Assembly: GCA_017534535.1 (NCBI GenBank)
Contig: JAFXVZ010000037.1
Span: 124,001 to 188,000 of the forward strand
Source: Bacteroidaceae bacterium
Lineage (GTDB): Bacteria > Bacteroidota > Bacteroidia > Bacteroidales > Bacteroidaceae
Direction: 5' to 3'
Length of the DNA stretch: 64,000 bases
Shown: piece by piece, positions 1 to 8,738 of the stretch
How the letters are laid out: each line of letters opens with the position of its first letter
Numbering within the stretch: the stretch's first letter is position 1
The notes under the pieces: generated by a model
Database searches by the model: none
The model's input: only the letters and a program-made list of their open reading frames with translations
Told to the model about the DNA's origin: nothing
Position numbers and translations under genes: made by a program

Positions 1-624
1 ATCCTTGATGAGTACCACGGAAAGGGCTACTGCCATGAACATCAGTGAGAAAGCAAACAAAGGATAGATGCGGCCAATGATTTTGTCGATAGGCAACATC
101 GTGGCGATGATGTAATAGAAGAAGATGATGAGACACCAAATCATCACCATCTGTGTGCCACCACCCATCTTGTCGCCCAAGATCATGGCAGGGCTATATA
201 CGAACACAGTGCCCACCATGAGCAGCAGGAACACCGAGAACACCAGCATGATTTTCTTGGCTGTGCCACCTAAGTATTTGCCTACCAGCTCAGGCACTCC
301 CACACCATCATGACGGACGGAGAGCATGCCACAGAGGTAGTCGTGCACAGCACCAGCAAAGATGCATCCAAACACGATCCATAAGTAAGATGATGGACCA
401 AACTGGGCACCCATGATGGCACCGAAGATAGGACCAGTGCCGGCAATGTTGAGAAACTGAATCATAAACACTTTCCAGCCAGGCAGTGGGATATAGTCCA
501 CACCATCAGCATGAGAATAGGCAGGGGTAGGGCGATTGTCGGGAGCAAATAGCTTTTCCACAAACTTTCCATACACCAAATAACCGATCAATAATGCCAC
601 TAAGGCAATAAAAAACGATACCAT
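1..624 (-). CDS. cstA: Carbon starvation protein CstA-type transporter, N-terminal part (cut by window edge)
   Basis: Reading the minus strand from the ATG at 624 gives 208 codons without a stop. The protein is strongly hydrophobic and carries CstA-type segments such as FLNIAGTGPIFGAIMGAQFG and GAVHDYLCGMLSVRHDG. CstA proteins are inner-membrane peptide/pyruvate-type permeases used when carbon is scarce. Only the first few membrane segments lie in the window; the rest of the gene is beyond base 1. A well-spaced Bacteroidota promoter lies directly upstream (653-685), back to back with that of the next gene. The family call is secure; the transported substrate cannot be read from this fragment. 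Confidence 0.9.
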   Translation of the reverse strand, partial: MVSFFIALVALLIGYLVYGKFVEKLFAPDNRPTPAYSHADGVDYIPLPGWKVFMIQFLNIAGTGPIFGAIMGAQFGPSSYLWIVFGCIFAGAVHDYLCGMLSVRHDGVGVPELVGKYLGGTAKKIMLVFSVFLLLMVGTVFVYSPAMILGDKMGGGTQMVMIWCLIIFFYYIIATMLPIDKIIGRIYPLFAFSLMFMAVALSVVLIKD

Positions 625-644
625 ATTATTTTTTGATTTACGAA

Positions 645-677
645 TTTAGGTGCAAAGTTAAAGATTTATTATCTTTG
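645..677 (+). promoter_or_regulatory. Bacteroidota-type promoter of the CPBP protease gene
   Basis: The -7 element TATCTTTG (670-677) is a perfect match. A weak -33 (TTTA, 645-648) lies 21 bases upstream. It overlaps the divergent cstA promoter, so the two may compete for polymerase. Confidence 0.55.
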
Positions 678-685
678 TACCCAAA
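653..685 (-). promoter_or_regulatory. Bacteroidota-type promoter of cstA
   Basis: On the minus strand a -33 TTTG (682-685) is followed after 21 bases by the -7 element TAACTTTG (653-660), 29 bases before the cstA ATG. Both elements match the Bacteroides consensus TTTG / TAnnTTTG. Confidence 0.7.
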
Positions 686-700
686 ATATAGCGAAAGATT

Positions 701-1630
701 ATGAAGAAATATCTTATTTTATTAGCTAAGCTCATCGTTTTTGCACTTGGAGCTGCCTTTTTTATGGTGGTTTTGATGGTTCCATTCGCCTTATCAGGAT
801 GGGTAGATGTGAACAACCCCGAGCGATGGGCCATATTGGTCCTCGAAGTCATCCAGCTGATATCTGTATTACTTCCAGCCTGGCTCATTATCCACTATTG
901 GGATGAGGTGCCATTTGTCACCAATATGGGCTTCTGCCTGCGGGGCAGGGGCAAGGATTTGCTCTGTGGCTTGGGCGTAGCAGCTGCCATCTATGCCATT
1001 GGCTATATCGTATCCCTCATTGCTGGGTGGATTCGCATCGATGGTGTGCATTTCGACCCCTCTTACCTGATATTGCAGTTTGTGTTCTACATCATGGTGG
1101 CCGTAATGGAGGAGTCCATGATGCGAGGCTTCGTGCTTGGCCACATGCTCGATACAGGCATGAATAAGTTCCTGGCACTTGTCGTCTCTGCCTTCCTTTT
1201 TGCTTGTCTGCATCTGGGCAATCCTGGTATGACCCACTTCTCGCTGTTCAACCTTACGTTGGCAGGCATCCTGCTCGGCGTGGCCTATATCTATACCCGC
1301 AACCTGTGGTTCCCCATCAGCTTGCACTTGTTCTGGAACTTCATCCAAGGACCCATCTTGGGCTATGACGTGAGTGGCATAGGCGAGGAGGACACCCTGT
1401 TGAAGCTGAATATCTCCGACAATACACTGATGAACGGAGGCGACTTCGGCTTCGAGGCTTCTTTGCCTTGCACCATCCTGATGATAATAGCCACAGGCCT
1501 GATTATCTATTATTTTGAAACCAAAAAAGTGAAATATGAAGAAGCAACTGTTGTTTTGGATGAGTCTGCTAATGATGACATCCTGTATGACCTCGGGGGA
1601 GACGAAGACGGTGGAACTGAGAGTAATTGA
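701..1630 (+). CDS. CPBP family intramembrane metalloprotease
   Basis: This 309-residue protein has about eight membrane segments and the conserved motifs of the CPBP (CAAX prenyl protease / bacteriocin-processing, Abi) family. These are the double glutamate with arginine, EESMMRG, at about residues 137-143, a histidine in FACLHLGNP (H171) and a histidine in ISLHLFWNF (H209). In the family these residues form a membrane-embedded metal site that cleaves or modifies membrane proteins. The C-terminal tail is acidic and runs 95 bases into the start of the next gene in another frame, so the two are probably co-translated. The substrate is unknown. Confidence 0.85.
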   Translation: MKKYLILLAKLIVFALGAAFFMVVLMVPFALSGWVDVNNPERWAILVLEVIQLISVLLPAWLIIHYWDEVPFVTNMGFCLRGRGKDLLCGLGVAAAIYAIGYIVSLIAGWIRIDGVHFDPSYLILQFVFYIMVAVMEESMMRGFVLGHMLDTGMNKFLALVVSAFLFACLHLGNPGMTHFSLFNLTLAGILLGVAYIYTRNLWFPISLHLFWNFIQGPILGYDVSGIGEEDTLLKLNISDNTLMNGGDFGFEASLPCTILMIIATGLIIYYFETKKVKYEEATVVLDESANDDILYDLGGDEDGGTESN

Positions 1631-3275
1631 AACCAGTGATGTGCATGGTAGTTTCTACCCCTACGACTTTATCAACCGCAAGGATGTAAAGGGTAGCCTG
1701 GCACGAGTGCATACCTATGTAGAAGGCCTTCGTCAGCAGTATGGCGACAACGTGTTGCTGTTCGACAACGGCGATATCCTGCAAGGACAACCCTCCGCCT
1801 ATTACTACAACTATATCGACCAGCAGTCGCGCCATCTGGCAGGCGAGATGCTGAGCTTCATGGGCTTTGATGCAGGCAATATGGGCAACCACGATGTGGA
1901 GGTGAGCCGTCCTGTGTTCGACCGTTGGGCCAACGATTGCGACTTCCCCATATTGGGAGCCAATATCATAGAGACAGCCACCGGGAAGCCCCATTTCAAG
2001 CCTTATGTGGTGTTCAAGCGCGAAGGTGTGAAGATAGCCGTGTTGGGCATGATCACCCCAGGCATTCCTGCGTGGCTCTCCGAGAACCTGTGGGAAGGTC
2101 TGCGCTTCGACGATATGGAAGAGACTGCCCGCAAGTATATACCCATCCTGAAAGAGAAAGAAAAGGCCGATGTGGTGATAGGCTTGTTCCATACAGGCGA
2201 TGAGGCCGAGTGGCTCAGTGGCATCTATCGCGAGCATGCAGCAGCAGAGGTGGCTGAGCGTGTCCCAGGCTTCGATGTGATACTCTTTGGCCACGACCAC
2301 AGCCGGGATTGCCGTAAGATTGTCAATGTGGCAGGCGATAGCGTGTTGCTCGTCAATCCAGGAAATGCAGCCCATCAGGTGAGTGATGTCACCATCAAGG
2401 TCAATGTTGAGAAAGGCAAGGTGGTAAGTAAGGAGGTTGAAGGACAGCTGGTTTCAGTGGATAACCTGCCTGTGAGCCAAGCCTTCATGCAACAGTTCTC
2501 TAAGCAGTACAATGATGTTACTAATTTTATATCCAAGAAGATAGGTCACTTTGCTTCAACCATTACTACACGTCCTGCCTACTTTGGTCCTTCGGCTTTT
2601 ATCGACCTGATACATTCCCTTCAGTTAGCATTGACAGGTGCAGATATTTCCTTCGCAGCTCCCTTGTCGTACGATGCTCAAATCAAGGAGGGTGATGTGT
2701 TCGTGAGTGATATGTTCAACCTCTATAAGTATGAGAATATGCTCTACACGATGGACTTGACGGGTCGTGAAATCTTGGGGGCACTGGAGTATTCCTATGA
2801 CCTTTGGATTAATCAGATGAAGTCGAAAAACGACCATGTGTTGCTGATGGATGTGGCACAGGAGAATGCGGGCGATGGTTTTAATAAGTTCAAGAACCCG
2901 ATGTTCAATTTCGACTCTGCTGCAGGCATCATCTATGAGGTGGATGTCACGAAACCTGCAGGGCAAAAGGTGAATATTTTGAGTATGGCAGACGGTAAGC
3001 CTTTTGAATTGGATAAACATTACAAAGTGGCGATTAACTCTTATCGTGGAAATGGTGGTGGTGAGCATCTGACCAAAGGCTCAGGCATTCCTCATGATGA
3101 CCTCATCAAGCGAGTGATTGTCTCCACAGACAAGGATTTACGTTATTATCTGATGGAATATATCGAGCAGCATCCTGATGTAAATCCGCAACCGCTGAAT
3201 CAGTGGAAGTTGGTACCAGAAGAATGGGCAAAGCCCGCTTCAGAACGAGATTATAAGCTGTTATTCAAAGATTAA
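1536..3275 (+). CDS. 5'-nucleotidase / 2',3'-cyclic phosphodiesterase-like lipoprotein
   Basis: The 579-residue product starts with a lipoprotein signal (lipobox ending at C17 in LMMTSC). A calcineurin-like metallophosphatase domain follows, with ETSDVHGSF (D35, H37), DNGDILQG, MGNHDVE and LFGHDHSRD, and then a 5'-nucleotidase C-terminal domain with NSYRGNGGGEHLTKG. The family hydrolyses extracytoplasmic nucleotides to nucleosides with two metal ions. The start at 1536 overlaps the upstream CPBP gene by 95 bases out of frame. It is chosen because it alone gives a complete lipoprotein signal; an internal start would lose it. A sugar permease follows after 6 bases, suggesting periplasmic salvage. 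Confidence 0.88.
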   Translation: MKKQLLFWMSLLMMTSCMTSGETKTVELRVIETSDVHGSFYPYDFINRKDVKGSLARVHTYVEGLRQQYGDNVLLFDNGDILQGQPSAYYYNYIDQQSRHLAGEMLSFMGFDAGNMGNHDVEVSRPVFDRWANDCDFPILGANIIETATGKPHFKPYVVFKREGVKIAVLGMITPGIPAWLSENLWEGLRFDDMEETARKYIPILKEKEKADVVIGLFHTGDEAEWLSGIYREHAAAEVAERVPGFDVILFGHDHSRDCRKIVNVAGDSVLLVNPGNAAHQVSDVTIKVNVEKGKVVSKEVEGQLVSVDNLPVSQAFMQQFSKQYNDVTNFISKKIGHFASTITTRPAYFGPSAFIDLIHSLQLALTGADISFAAPLSYDAQIKEGDVFVSDMFNLYKYENMLYTMDLTGREILGALEYSYDLWINQMKSKNDHVLLMDVAQENAGDGFNKFKNPMFNFDSAAGIIYEVDVTKPAGQKVNILSMADGKPFELDKHYKVAINSYRGNGGGEHLTKGSGIPHDDLIKRVIVSTDKDLRYYLMEYIEQHPDVNPQPLNQWKLVPEEWAKPASERDYKLLFKD

Positions 3276-3281
3276 GCAAAA

Positions 3282-4499
3282 ATGGCAAAGTTGGTGAAAA
3301 GAGAGTATCGTACTCCGTTCATATTAGTCACATTATTGTTTTTCATTTGGGGATTCGCCCGCGCGATAATGGATGTGCTCAACAAGCACTTCCAGATGGA
3401 GATGGGTATTTCCATCTCTCAATCCACGTGGGTTCAGGGTACCTTTTTCTTGGGTTATTTCCTGTTCGCTTTACCTGCAGGTAGGTTCTTGATGAAATAT
3501 GGCTATCACAAGGGCATGGTGTTTGGTTTGTCACTCTTTGCCTTGGGTGCTTTGACATTCGGATTAGGCTCATTCCTGTTTGTTGAAGGAACTGTGCCAT
3601 TGTTCTATTTCTTCCTTGTCACCTTGTTCGTCATAGCGAGTGGATTAGTGATGTTGGAAATTGCTGCCAATCCGTTTGTCACCTATTTAGGTGATAAGGA
3701 ATCTGCCGCCAGTAGGTTGAATTTTGCCCAATCATTCAATGGCTTAGGTAATATCTTCGGACCTTGGATTGGCGGCTTGTTGCTCTTTTCCGGCAATGAT
3801 GGGGATATTACCCTGCCATACCTATGTTTTGGCATACTGGTTACTTTGGCTACTTTAGCATTCTTGCGTGTCAAATTGCCTGAGATACATAAAGAAGAAT
3901 CCGGTATGGTGGAGGATGTGCATAGTCTTTGGCAACATAAACTCTTTTTGTTTGGCTTTGTGGCATTGATGTTTTACGAGATAGCGGAGATATCCATCAA
4001 TAGTCTGTTCATCAACTATGCTGAGGGAGTGCAGGGTATCGATAAGTTAACTGCTTCACAATGGCTCTCTTTTGGTTTTTTGCTCTTTATGTGTGCCAGG
4101 TTTGTAGGCAGTTGGGTGATGAGCAAGATTGAAGCTGAAAGAGTACTGCTCTTTTGTGCCATCGGCACTGTAGTAGCTAATGCTTTGGTGTTGATGAATT
4201 TAGGTAAGGCTTCGATGATTGCGCTGATGCTGAACTTTGTCTTTGAGGCCATTATGTTCCCCACCATCTTTACCTTTGCTTTGCGAGGCTTGGGTAAGCG
4301 CACCAAGCAGGCATCTTCTATCCTGATGATGTCCACCATCGGAGGAGCCATCGGCACCATGCTTATGGGAGTTATTGGCGACCGGACATCCCTGTCGGTC
4401 GCCTTTATAATCCCATTGATAGGCTACATCGTTGTAATGGCTTACTCGTGGAGGGTAAATTCCTTAATCTCAGGTCAGGCACCAAGGCGGAAGCTATGA
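3282..4499 (+). CDS. MFS sugar permease, FucP-like
   Basis: The product has 405 residues, about 12 membrane segments and FucP/GlcP-type motifs: an N-terminal WGFARAIMDVLNKHFQ, the loop PAGRFLMKYGYHKG and EIAANPFVTYLG in segment 4. FucP-family proteins import fucose, glucose/galactose or related sugars by proton symport through the inner membrane. The gene starts 6 bases after the nucleotidase gene and probably shares its transcript. A strong bidirectional hairpin follows. The substrate cannot be fixed from sequence; a nucleoside-derived sugar is possible given the neighbour. Confidence 0.82.
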   Translation: MAKLVKREYRTPFILVTLLFFIWGFARAIMDVLNKHFQMEMGISISQSTWVQGTFFLGYFLFALPAGRFLMKYGYHKGMVFGLSLFALGALTFGLGSFLFVEGTVPLFYFFLVTLFVIASGLVMLEIAANPFVTYLGDKESAASRLNFAQSFNGLGNIFGPWIGGLLLFSGNDGDITLPYLCFGILVTLATLAFLRVKLPEIHKEESGMVEDVHSLWQHKLFLFGFVALMFYEIAEISINSLFINYAEGVQGIDKLTASQWLSFGFLLFMCARFVGSWVMSKIEAERVLLFCAIGTVVANALVLMNLGKASMIALMLNFVFEAIMFPTIFTFALRGLGKRTKQASSILMMSTIGGAIGTMLMGVIGDRTSLSVAFIIPLIGYIVVMAYSWRVNSLISGQAPRRKL

Positions 4500-4509
4500 T
4501 GCATAAAAA

Positions 4510-4537
4510 AGACAGCCACCTTCATAGGTGACTGTCT
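4510..4537. terminator. Bidirectional terminator hairpin
   Basis: A 12-bp stem (4510-4521 with 4526-4537, one G-T pair) closes a TCAT loop. It lies between convergent genes, with A- and T-rich flanks on both sides. Confidence 0.8.
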
Positions 4538-4558
4538 TGCTTTATTATAGGACTATTT

Positions 4559-6628
4559 TCAGTCGGCAAAGGTCATTTCTTTCAACAGCCATTGGGCATG
4601 GCCAATCTTTTCTACGACGAACAGCAGGTACCTGATGTCCAGGGAGATGTTGCGACAGAACTCGGGGTCAAAGGCTAAATCGCTCATAGTGCCTTCCCAA
4701 ACTCGGTCGAAGTTGATGCCTATCAGCTCGCCATTACCATTGAGGACTGGACTTCCTGAGTTGCCTCCCGAGGTGTGGTTGGTGGCGAGGAAGCATACGG
4801 GCTGATCGTCATGACCTCCTTCGGCATAGATGTCGCGCAGGGTCTGCGGAATGTCGTAGTCGAAGATGTCTGGATTGTCTTTCTCAATGATGCCCTTGAG
4901 GGTGGAGATGGGCGAGTAGGTGACGGCATCGGAGGGGTTATAGCCTGCCACCTGACCATAGGACACACGAAGGGTGCGGTTGGCGTCAGGATAGAAGGTC
5001 TTCTCGGGCTGGAACTCCATCTGTGCTTTCATATACCTGCGATTGGCAAGGCTGATCTCTTGTCCCAGACGGCTCACTGTGGGCTGCAGATCCTTGCGGT
5101 ACCACTGGTTGTAGGCATCGTACATCTCATAGGCTGGATCGGCCTTTATCTTGCTTAAATCATCCTTGGTGAGGCGCAATACCTTGGCCTTGTCGGTGAA
5201 GATGGAGCGTGCAAACACATCGTTGCGCCAAGCTTCCAGACTGCCGTACTGGGCGAGTTTCTGGGTGTGGTAGGCGGGCTTGAACTGTGCACTGAGCTGT
5301 TTGTCGAATGCGCCCATCATGGCTACGAAGATTTCCTCGTCAATAGGCTGGTAGTAGTCCTTGTAGAAGGCGTCGGCCACAGCTTCTATTGGGCGTCCTC
5401 CCTCGAGGGCTGTGTAGATCCTGTTGGCAAAAGCCAGCAACTCGATGGTGGATACGGTTTCGTTATAGTATTCCTGTGCTCGGAAGTAGGGGTTACGGCG
5501 CTCGTAGAGGGAGGTAATCTGCTCGAGCAGGCCCTTGTACTGGTTCTTCTCTGCCCACTCACGGAACTTCTTCTCGAAGTCGAGCTTGGTTTCTACCGTC
5601 TTTCTGCGTGCCAGTCCTTTGGCTTCGCCTTGCCACTTCTTCCAGGCGTTGGACACGCTGGCGTTCTTGGAGGAGTACTGGATGCGTACTGCCTGGTCTT
5701 GTGACATATACTTCTTCTGGATGTCCAGTCGCATGGTGCGGAGGGCTATCTTCTCGGGGTCGGAAATCTCGCCTGTATAGCGTACTTCGTCGGAAGTGAC
5801 ATATTCCTTGGTGGTGCCTGGGGTGCCATAGACCATCGTGAAATCGCCTTCCTTCACGCCCTTGCGGGAGATGGTGAAGTAGCGTCTGGGATGATAGGGC
5901 ACATTGTCCTTGGAGTATTCGGCTGGCTCATTGTCCTTGTTGGCATAGATGCGGAAGATGGAGAAATCGCCGGTGTGACGGGGCCACATCCAGTTGTCGG
6001 TATCGCCGCCGAACTTGCCGATGGAAGAGGGGGGAGCGCCCACCAGTCGTACATCGGAATAGATCTTATAGACGAAGAGGAAGTACTGGTTGCCGTTGTA
6101 GAGGCCCTCTACTGAAGAGCGGATGCCCTTAGCCTGGTTGTTGATGGCTTCGGTGATGACCCTTGAATTGACCTGTATCACTGAGTCGCGCTGGCCATTG
6201 GTCATCGTTGGCACATAGCCCTTCAGCACTCGGTCTGTCACATCTTCCATGCTTTGCAGGAAACTGACGGTGAGCCCTGGATTGGGGAGCTCTTCTTCCT
6301 TGCTCATGGCCCAGAAGCCGTCTTTCAGGTAGTCGTGCTCTACCGTACTGTGCTCCTGAATCTGGCCGTAGCCACAGTGGTGGTTGGTGAAGAGCAGACC
6401 GTCAGGAGAGACCACCTCGCCTGTGCAACCTCCGCCAAAACGCACTACGGCGTCTTTCAGCGAGGCTTTGTTGACACTATAGATATCTTCGGCTGTGAGC
6501 TTGAAACCCTTGGCCTGCATGTCGTCTATTCGACTGGAGATGAGCAGGGGCAGCCACATGCCTTCGTCGGCTTTCACTGGCACCAGGGCCGTAAGCAGTA
6601 CTAACGTGAGTAGGATTGTTTTTTTCAT
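4559..6628 (-). CDS. dpp11: S46 family dipeptidyl-peptidase, DPP11 type
   Basis: This is a 689-residue secreted protein with a signal peptide ending near A20. The catalytic histidine region is TNHHCGYG (about residue 84) and the catalytic serine lies in GGNSGSP (S624). S46 peptidases remove dipeptides from the N-terminus of oligopeptides in the periplasm. Residue R642 in GINFDRVWEG lies exactly 18 residues after the serine. In Porphyromonas gingivalis DPP11 the acid-selecting Arg673 also lies 18 residues after Ser655, whereas DPP7 has Gly there. I infer cleavage after Asp or Glu. The gene forms a minus-strand run with the metallophosphoesterase upstream of it. Expression would feed amino-acid fermentation. 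Confidence 0.92.
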   Translation of the reverse strand: MKKTILLTLVLLTALVPVKADEGMWLPLLISSRIDDMQAKGFKLTAEDIYSVNKASLKDAVVRFGGGCTGEVVSPDGLLFTNHHCGYGQIQEHSTVEHDYLKDGFWAMSKEEELPNPGLTVSFLQSMEDVTDRVLKGYVPTMTNGQRDSVIQVNSRVITEAINNQAKGIRSSVEGLYNGNQYFLFVYKIYSDVRLVGAPPSSIGKFGGDTDNWMWPRHTGDFSIFRIYANKDNEPAEYSKDNVPYHPRRYFTISRKGVKEGDFTMVYGTPGTTKEYVTSDEVRYTGEISDPEKIALRTMRLDIQKKYMSQDQAVRIQYSSKNASVSNAWKKWQGEAKGLARRKTVETKLDFEKKFREWAEKNQYKGLLEQITSLYERRNPYFRAQEYYNETVSTIELLAFANRIYTALEGGRPIEAVADAFYKDYYQPIDEEIFVAMMGAFDKQLSAQFKPAYHTQKLAQYGSLEAWRNDVFARSIFTDKAKVLRLTKDDLSKIKADPAYEMYDAYNQWYRKDLQPTVSRLGQEISLANRRYMKAQMEFQPEKTFYPDANRTLRVSYGQVAGYNPSDAVTYSPISTLKGIIEKDNPDIFDYDIPQTLRDIYAEGGHDDQPVCFLATNHTSGGNSGSPVLNGNGELIGINFDRVWEGTMSDLAFDPEFCRNISLDIRYLLFVVEKIGHAQWLLKEMTFAD

Positions 6629-6649
6629 AGGATTATTATGTTTTAGTAA

Positions 6650-7819
6650 TTAACGATGTAGGGTGATTACTGTGATTTCGGGCCAGGCTCCAAAACGGAA
6701 GGGCAGACCTACAAAGCCTATGCCTACATTGACATAGAGCGCTTGGGAACCTTCTTGATACATGCCTCCCCATTCGTCATAGATCCATGAGGCGGGTGAC
6801 CAGCCGAAGAGCATGAATTGGGCGCCGTGGGTGTGACCAGCCAGCATGAAGTCGATGTCGGTGGTGGGCAACACTTCCCTGCGCCAATGGGTGGGGTCAT
6901 GACTCAACAGGATGCGAAACATACCCTCGGTATCTTGACTGGCTTTCGGCAAATCAGCGTATTGTGGGAAGGGTGGATTGCCATCGTTCTCTACACCGAT
7001 AATGGCAATACTATCATTATTTCTTCGAATGATATCATGTTGGTTTTTAAGGAATTTCCAACCCATGTTAAACTGTTGCTTTTCTAAATGTTCTTGGTTC
7101 AGTCCCTCATCTTCAGGCTTTGCCCAACGGTAATAATTGCCGTAATCGTGGTTGCCCAAGATGGAGTAAACACCATCGGGGGCATGCAACTGACTCAATA
7201 CATCTACAAACTGATCTACCTCTTTAGAGCGTTGGTTCACCAAGTCGCCTGTGAAGACAATCATGTCTCCTTGCTGGGCATTGGTCAGCTCGACCATCTT
7301 CTTCACAATGCCTGGACGCTGATGGAAACTGCCCGAGTGAATGTCGGATATTTGCACGATTCGATAGCAATCGAAGGCTGCAGGCAAGCGTGAGGAGGTG
7401 TAGGTTACTTGTTTTACCTGGAAGTGCTCCACGCCAAAGAAGGAGCCGTAGAAGGCCACACAGAAGAAGCCTATGGCCAGCATGGTGCCCAGCCATGCGA
7501 ACCATCGCACGGGGATGGGCTTGATGATGGCGTGCAGGAGGCGGCCTATCAGGTCTACCAGCATGAAGATAAGCTTGGGCACACCTATGCAGAGGATCAG
7601 GATGCCGAGCCAGGCGATGATGCCCTGACGATCGGACATGGGGTTTTGGGTGCCGATGTATCTGGCTCCAATAAAGCCTGCTGCCAAGAGAATAGAGGGT
7701 AACCACCAGAGGAGTCTTACCCACTGAGCTTTGTTCCATTTCCTGACATAGAGCCAGTAGATGTAGGCATCAGGCACAAAGAGCAAGAGCACAAATATGA
7801 ATGCAAAACGTTGTAACAT
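6650..7819 (-). CDS. Membrane-anchored calcineurin-like metallophosphoesterase
   Basis: The product has 389 residues: about four N-terminal membrane segments, then a YaeI-like metallophosphoesterase domain with ISDIHSGSF, FTGDLVNQR, LGNHDYGNY, LLSHDPTH and AGHTHGAQ, which together form a dinuclear metal site. The open frame extends to 7921, but the start is placed at the ATG at 7819 (MLQRFAFIF). That start lies just after the upstream gene's stop (7824-7826) and begins the first membrane helix. The family acts on phosphoesters at the membrane; some members cleave UDP-diacylglucosamine or other lipids, but the substrate here is unknown. Confidence 0.85.
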   Translation of the reverse strand: MLQRFAFIFVLLLFVPDAYIYWLYVRKWNKAQWVRLLWWLPSILLAAGFIGARYIGTQNPMSDRQGIIAWLGILILCIGVPKLIFMLVDLIGRLLHAIIKPIPVRWFAWLGTMLAIGFFCVAFYGSFFGVEHFQVKQVTYTSSRLPAAFDCYRIVQISDIHSGSFHQRPGIVKKMVELTNAQQGDMIVFTGDLVNQRSKEVDQFVDVLSQLHAPDGVYSILGNHDYGNYYRWAKPEDEGLNQEHLEKQQFNMGWKFLKNQHDIIRRNNDSIAIIGVENDGNPPFPQYADLPKASQDTEGMFRILLSHDPTHWRREVLPTTDIDFMLAGHTHGAQFMLFGWSPASWIYDEWGGMYQEGSQALYVNVGIGFVGLPFRFGAWPEITVITLHR

Positions 7820-7823
7820 AGTC

Positions 7824-8720
7824 TTATAGGTTTGCCGAAAGGAACTTCCGCATGGTGTCTGTGGGAAGTCCCCGTCGTTGTGAATAATCAATGAGTTGGT
7901 CCTCGCCAATCTTTCCCACACTGAAGTATCGGGATTGTGGATGGGCCAGCATCAGTCCGCTTACGGAGGCATGGGGGTGCATGGCACCATTCTCGGTGAG
8001 GGTGATGCCTATCTGGCTGAGGCCGATCAGTTGGTCGATGATGAAGTTGACTGACTGGTCAGGCAGGGAGGGGTAGCCCACTGCTGGACGAATACCCTGG
8101 AACTTCTCCAAATGGAGGTCGGCGATGCTGAGGTGCTCGTCTGGCGCATAGCCCCACGCTTCTTTCCTGACATAGAGGTGGAGCTTCTCGACAGAGGCTT
8201 CTACCAGTCTGTCGCACAGGGTCTGCACCAACAGCTTGCGGTAGGCATCGTCTGTCTCTAATAAGGCCGTATCGTCGATGGATGCGGCAAAAACGCCCAC
8301 TTTGTCTGGTTCGCCCATCTCAACGGGTCTGACGAAATCGCTGAGACAGAGACAAGGTTGCCCTTGAGGGGTTTGTTGTTGGCGCAGCAAGGGGAACAGG
8401 GTGCCGTTGATGAGCAGGTTGTCGCCTGAGGCGTTGGCCTCAAAGAGCTGGAAGGCACAACGACAAGTGAGTTGGCCATCCAACTCGCCCAACAGCCTAC
8501 GGGCATCCTGGATGAGTTTGAGGGCTTCACGTGCCTTGGGCTGTTCTTGGGGCTCAAAGCCGTTGAGCCACGAGGCTTCGCACCCTGGGCATGCATGCAC
8601 TTGGGCAATAGTGGAAAAGCGTGGGGCAAAACCCCACGCGTGGAAGAAATAAATCCAGTTCACGAAGTCAGCGACTTCGCTCAATTGATAGTTGATGGTT
8701 GATGATTGAAAATTATCCAC
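7824..8720 (-). CDS. Stand-alone methionine synthase (MetH) B12-reactivation domain protein
   Basis: The product has up to 298 residues. The C-terminal half has the MetH activation-domain signatures RPAVGYPSLPDQSVNF, ENGAMHPHASVSGL and YFSVGKIGEDQ. In MetH this domain binds S-adenosylmethionine and remethylates oxidised cob(II)alamin. Here it is separate from the catalytic modules, so it probably serves a MetH encoded elsewhere. No ATG lies near the N-terminus. The listed start is a GTG at 8720, and a TTG at about 8684 is an alternative. Both flank or lie in a heptamer array (8681-8708), which supplies the odd N-terminus MDNFQSSTINYQLS. Confidence 0.85.
   Translation of the reverse strand: MDNFQSSTINYQLSEVADFVNWIYFFHAWGFAPRFSTIAQVHACPGCEASWLNGFEPQEQPKAREALKLIQDARRLLGELDGQLTCRCAFQLFEANASGDNLLINGTLFPLLRQQQTPQGQPCLCLSDFVRPVEMGEPDKVGVFAASIDDTALLETDDAYRKLLVQTLCDRLVEASVEKLHLYVRKEAWGYAPDEHLSIADLHLEKFQGIRPAVGYPSLPDQSVNFIIDQLIGLSQIGITLTENGAMHPHASVSGLMLAHPQSRYFSVGKIGEDQLIDYSQRRGLPTDTMRKFLSANL
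8681..8708 (-). repeat. Heptamer array, 4 units, at the start of the MetH-activation gene
   Basis: On the minus strand the units are CAATCAT, CAACCAT, CAACTAT and CAATTGA, fitting the window-wide consensus CAAYNRW. The array encodes the first residues of the MetH-activation protein. Confidence 0.65.
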
Positions 8721-8738
8721 TTCTCAATCTTGCTGTCT

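Noticed and set aside
1569..2375. Long minus-strand frame of 268 codons opposite the nucleotidase gene
   Set aside because: It is the antisense shadow of a well-supported gene, with His/Cys-rich composition and no motif.
7224..7739. 171-codon minus-strand frame within the metallophosphoesterase gene
   Set aside because: Out-of-frame shadow of GC-rich coding DNA, His/Arg/Pro-rich.
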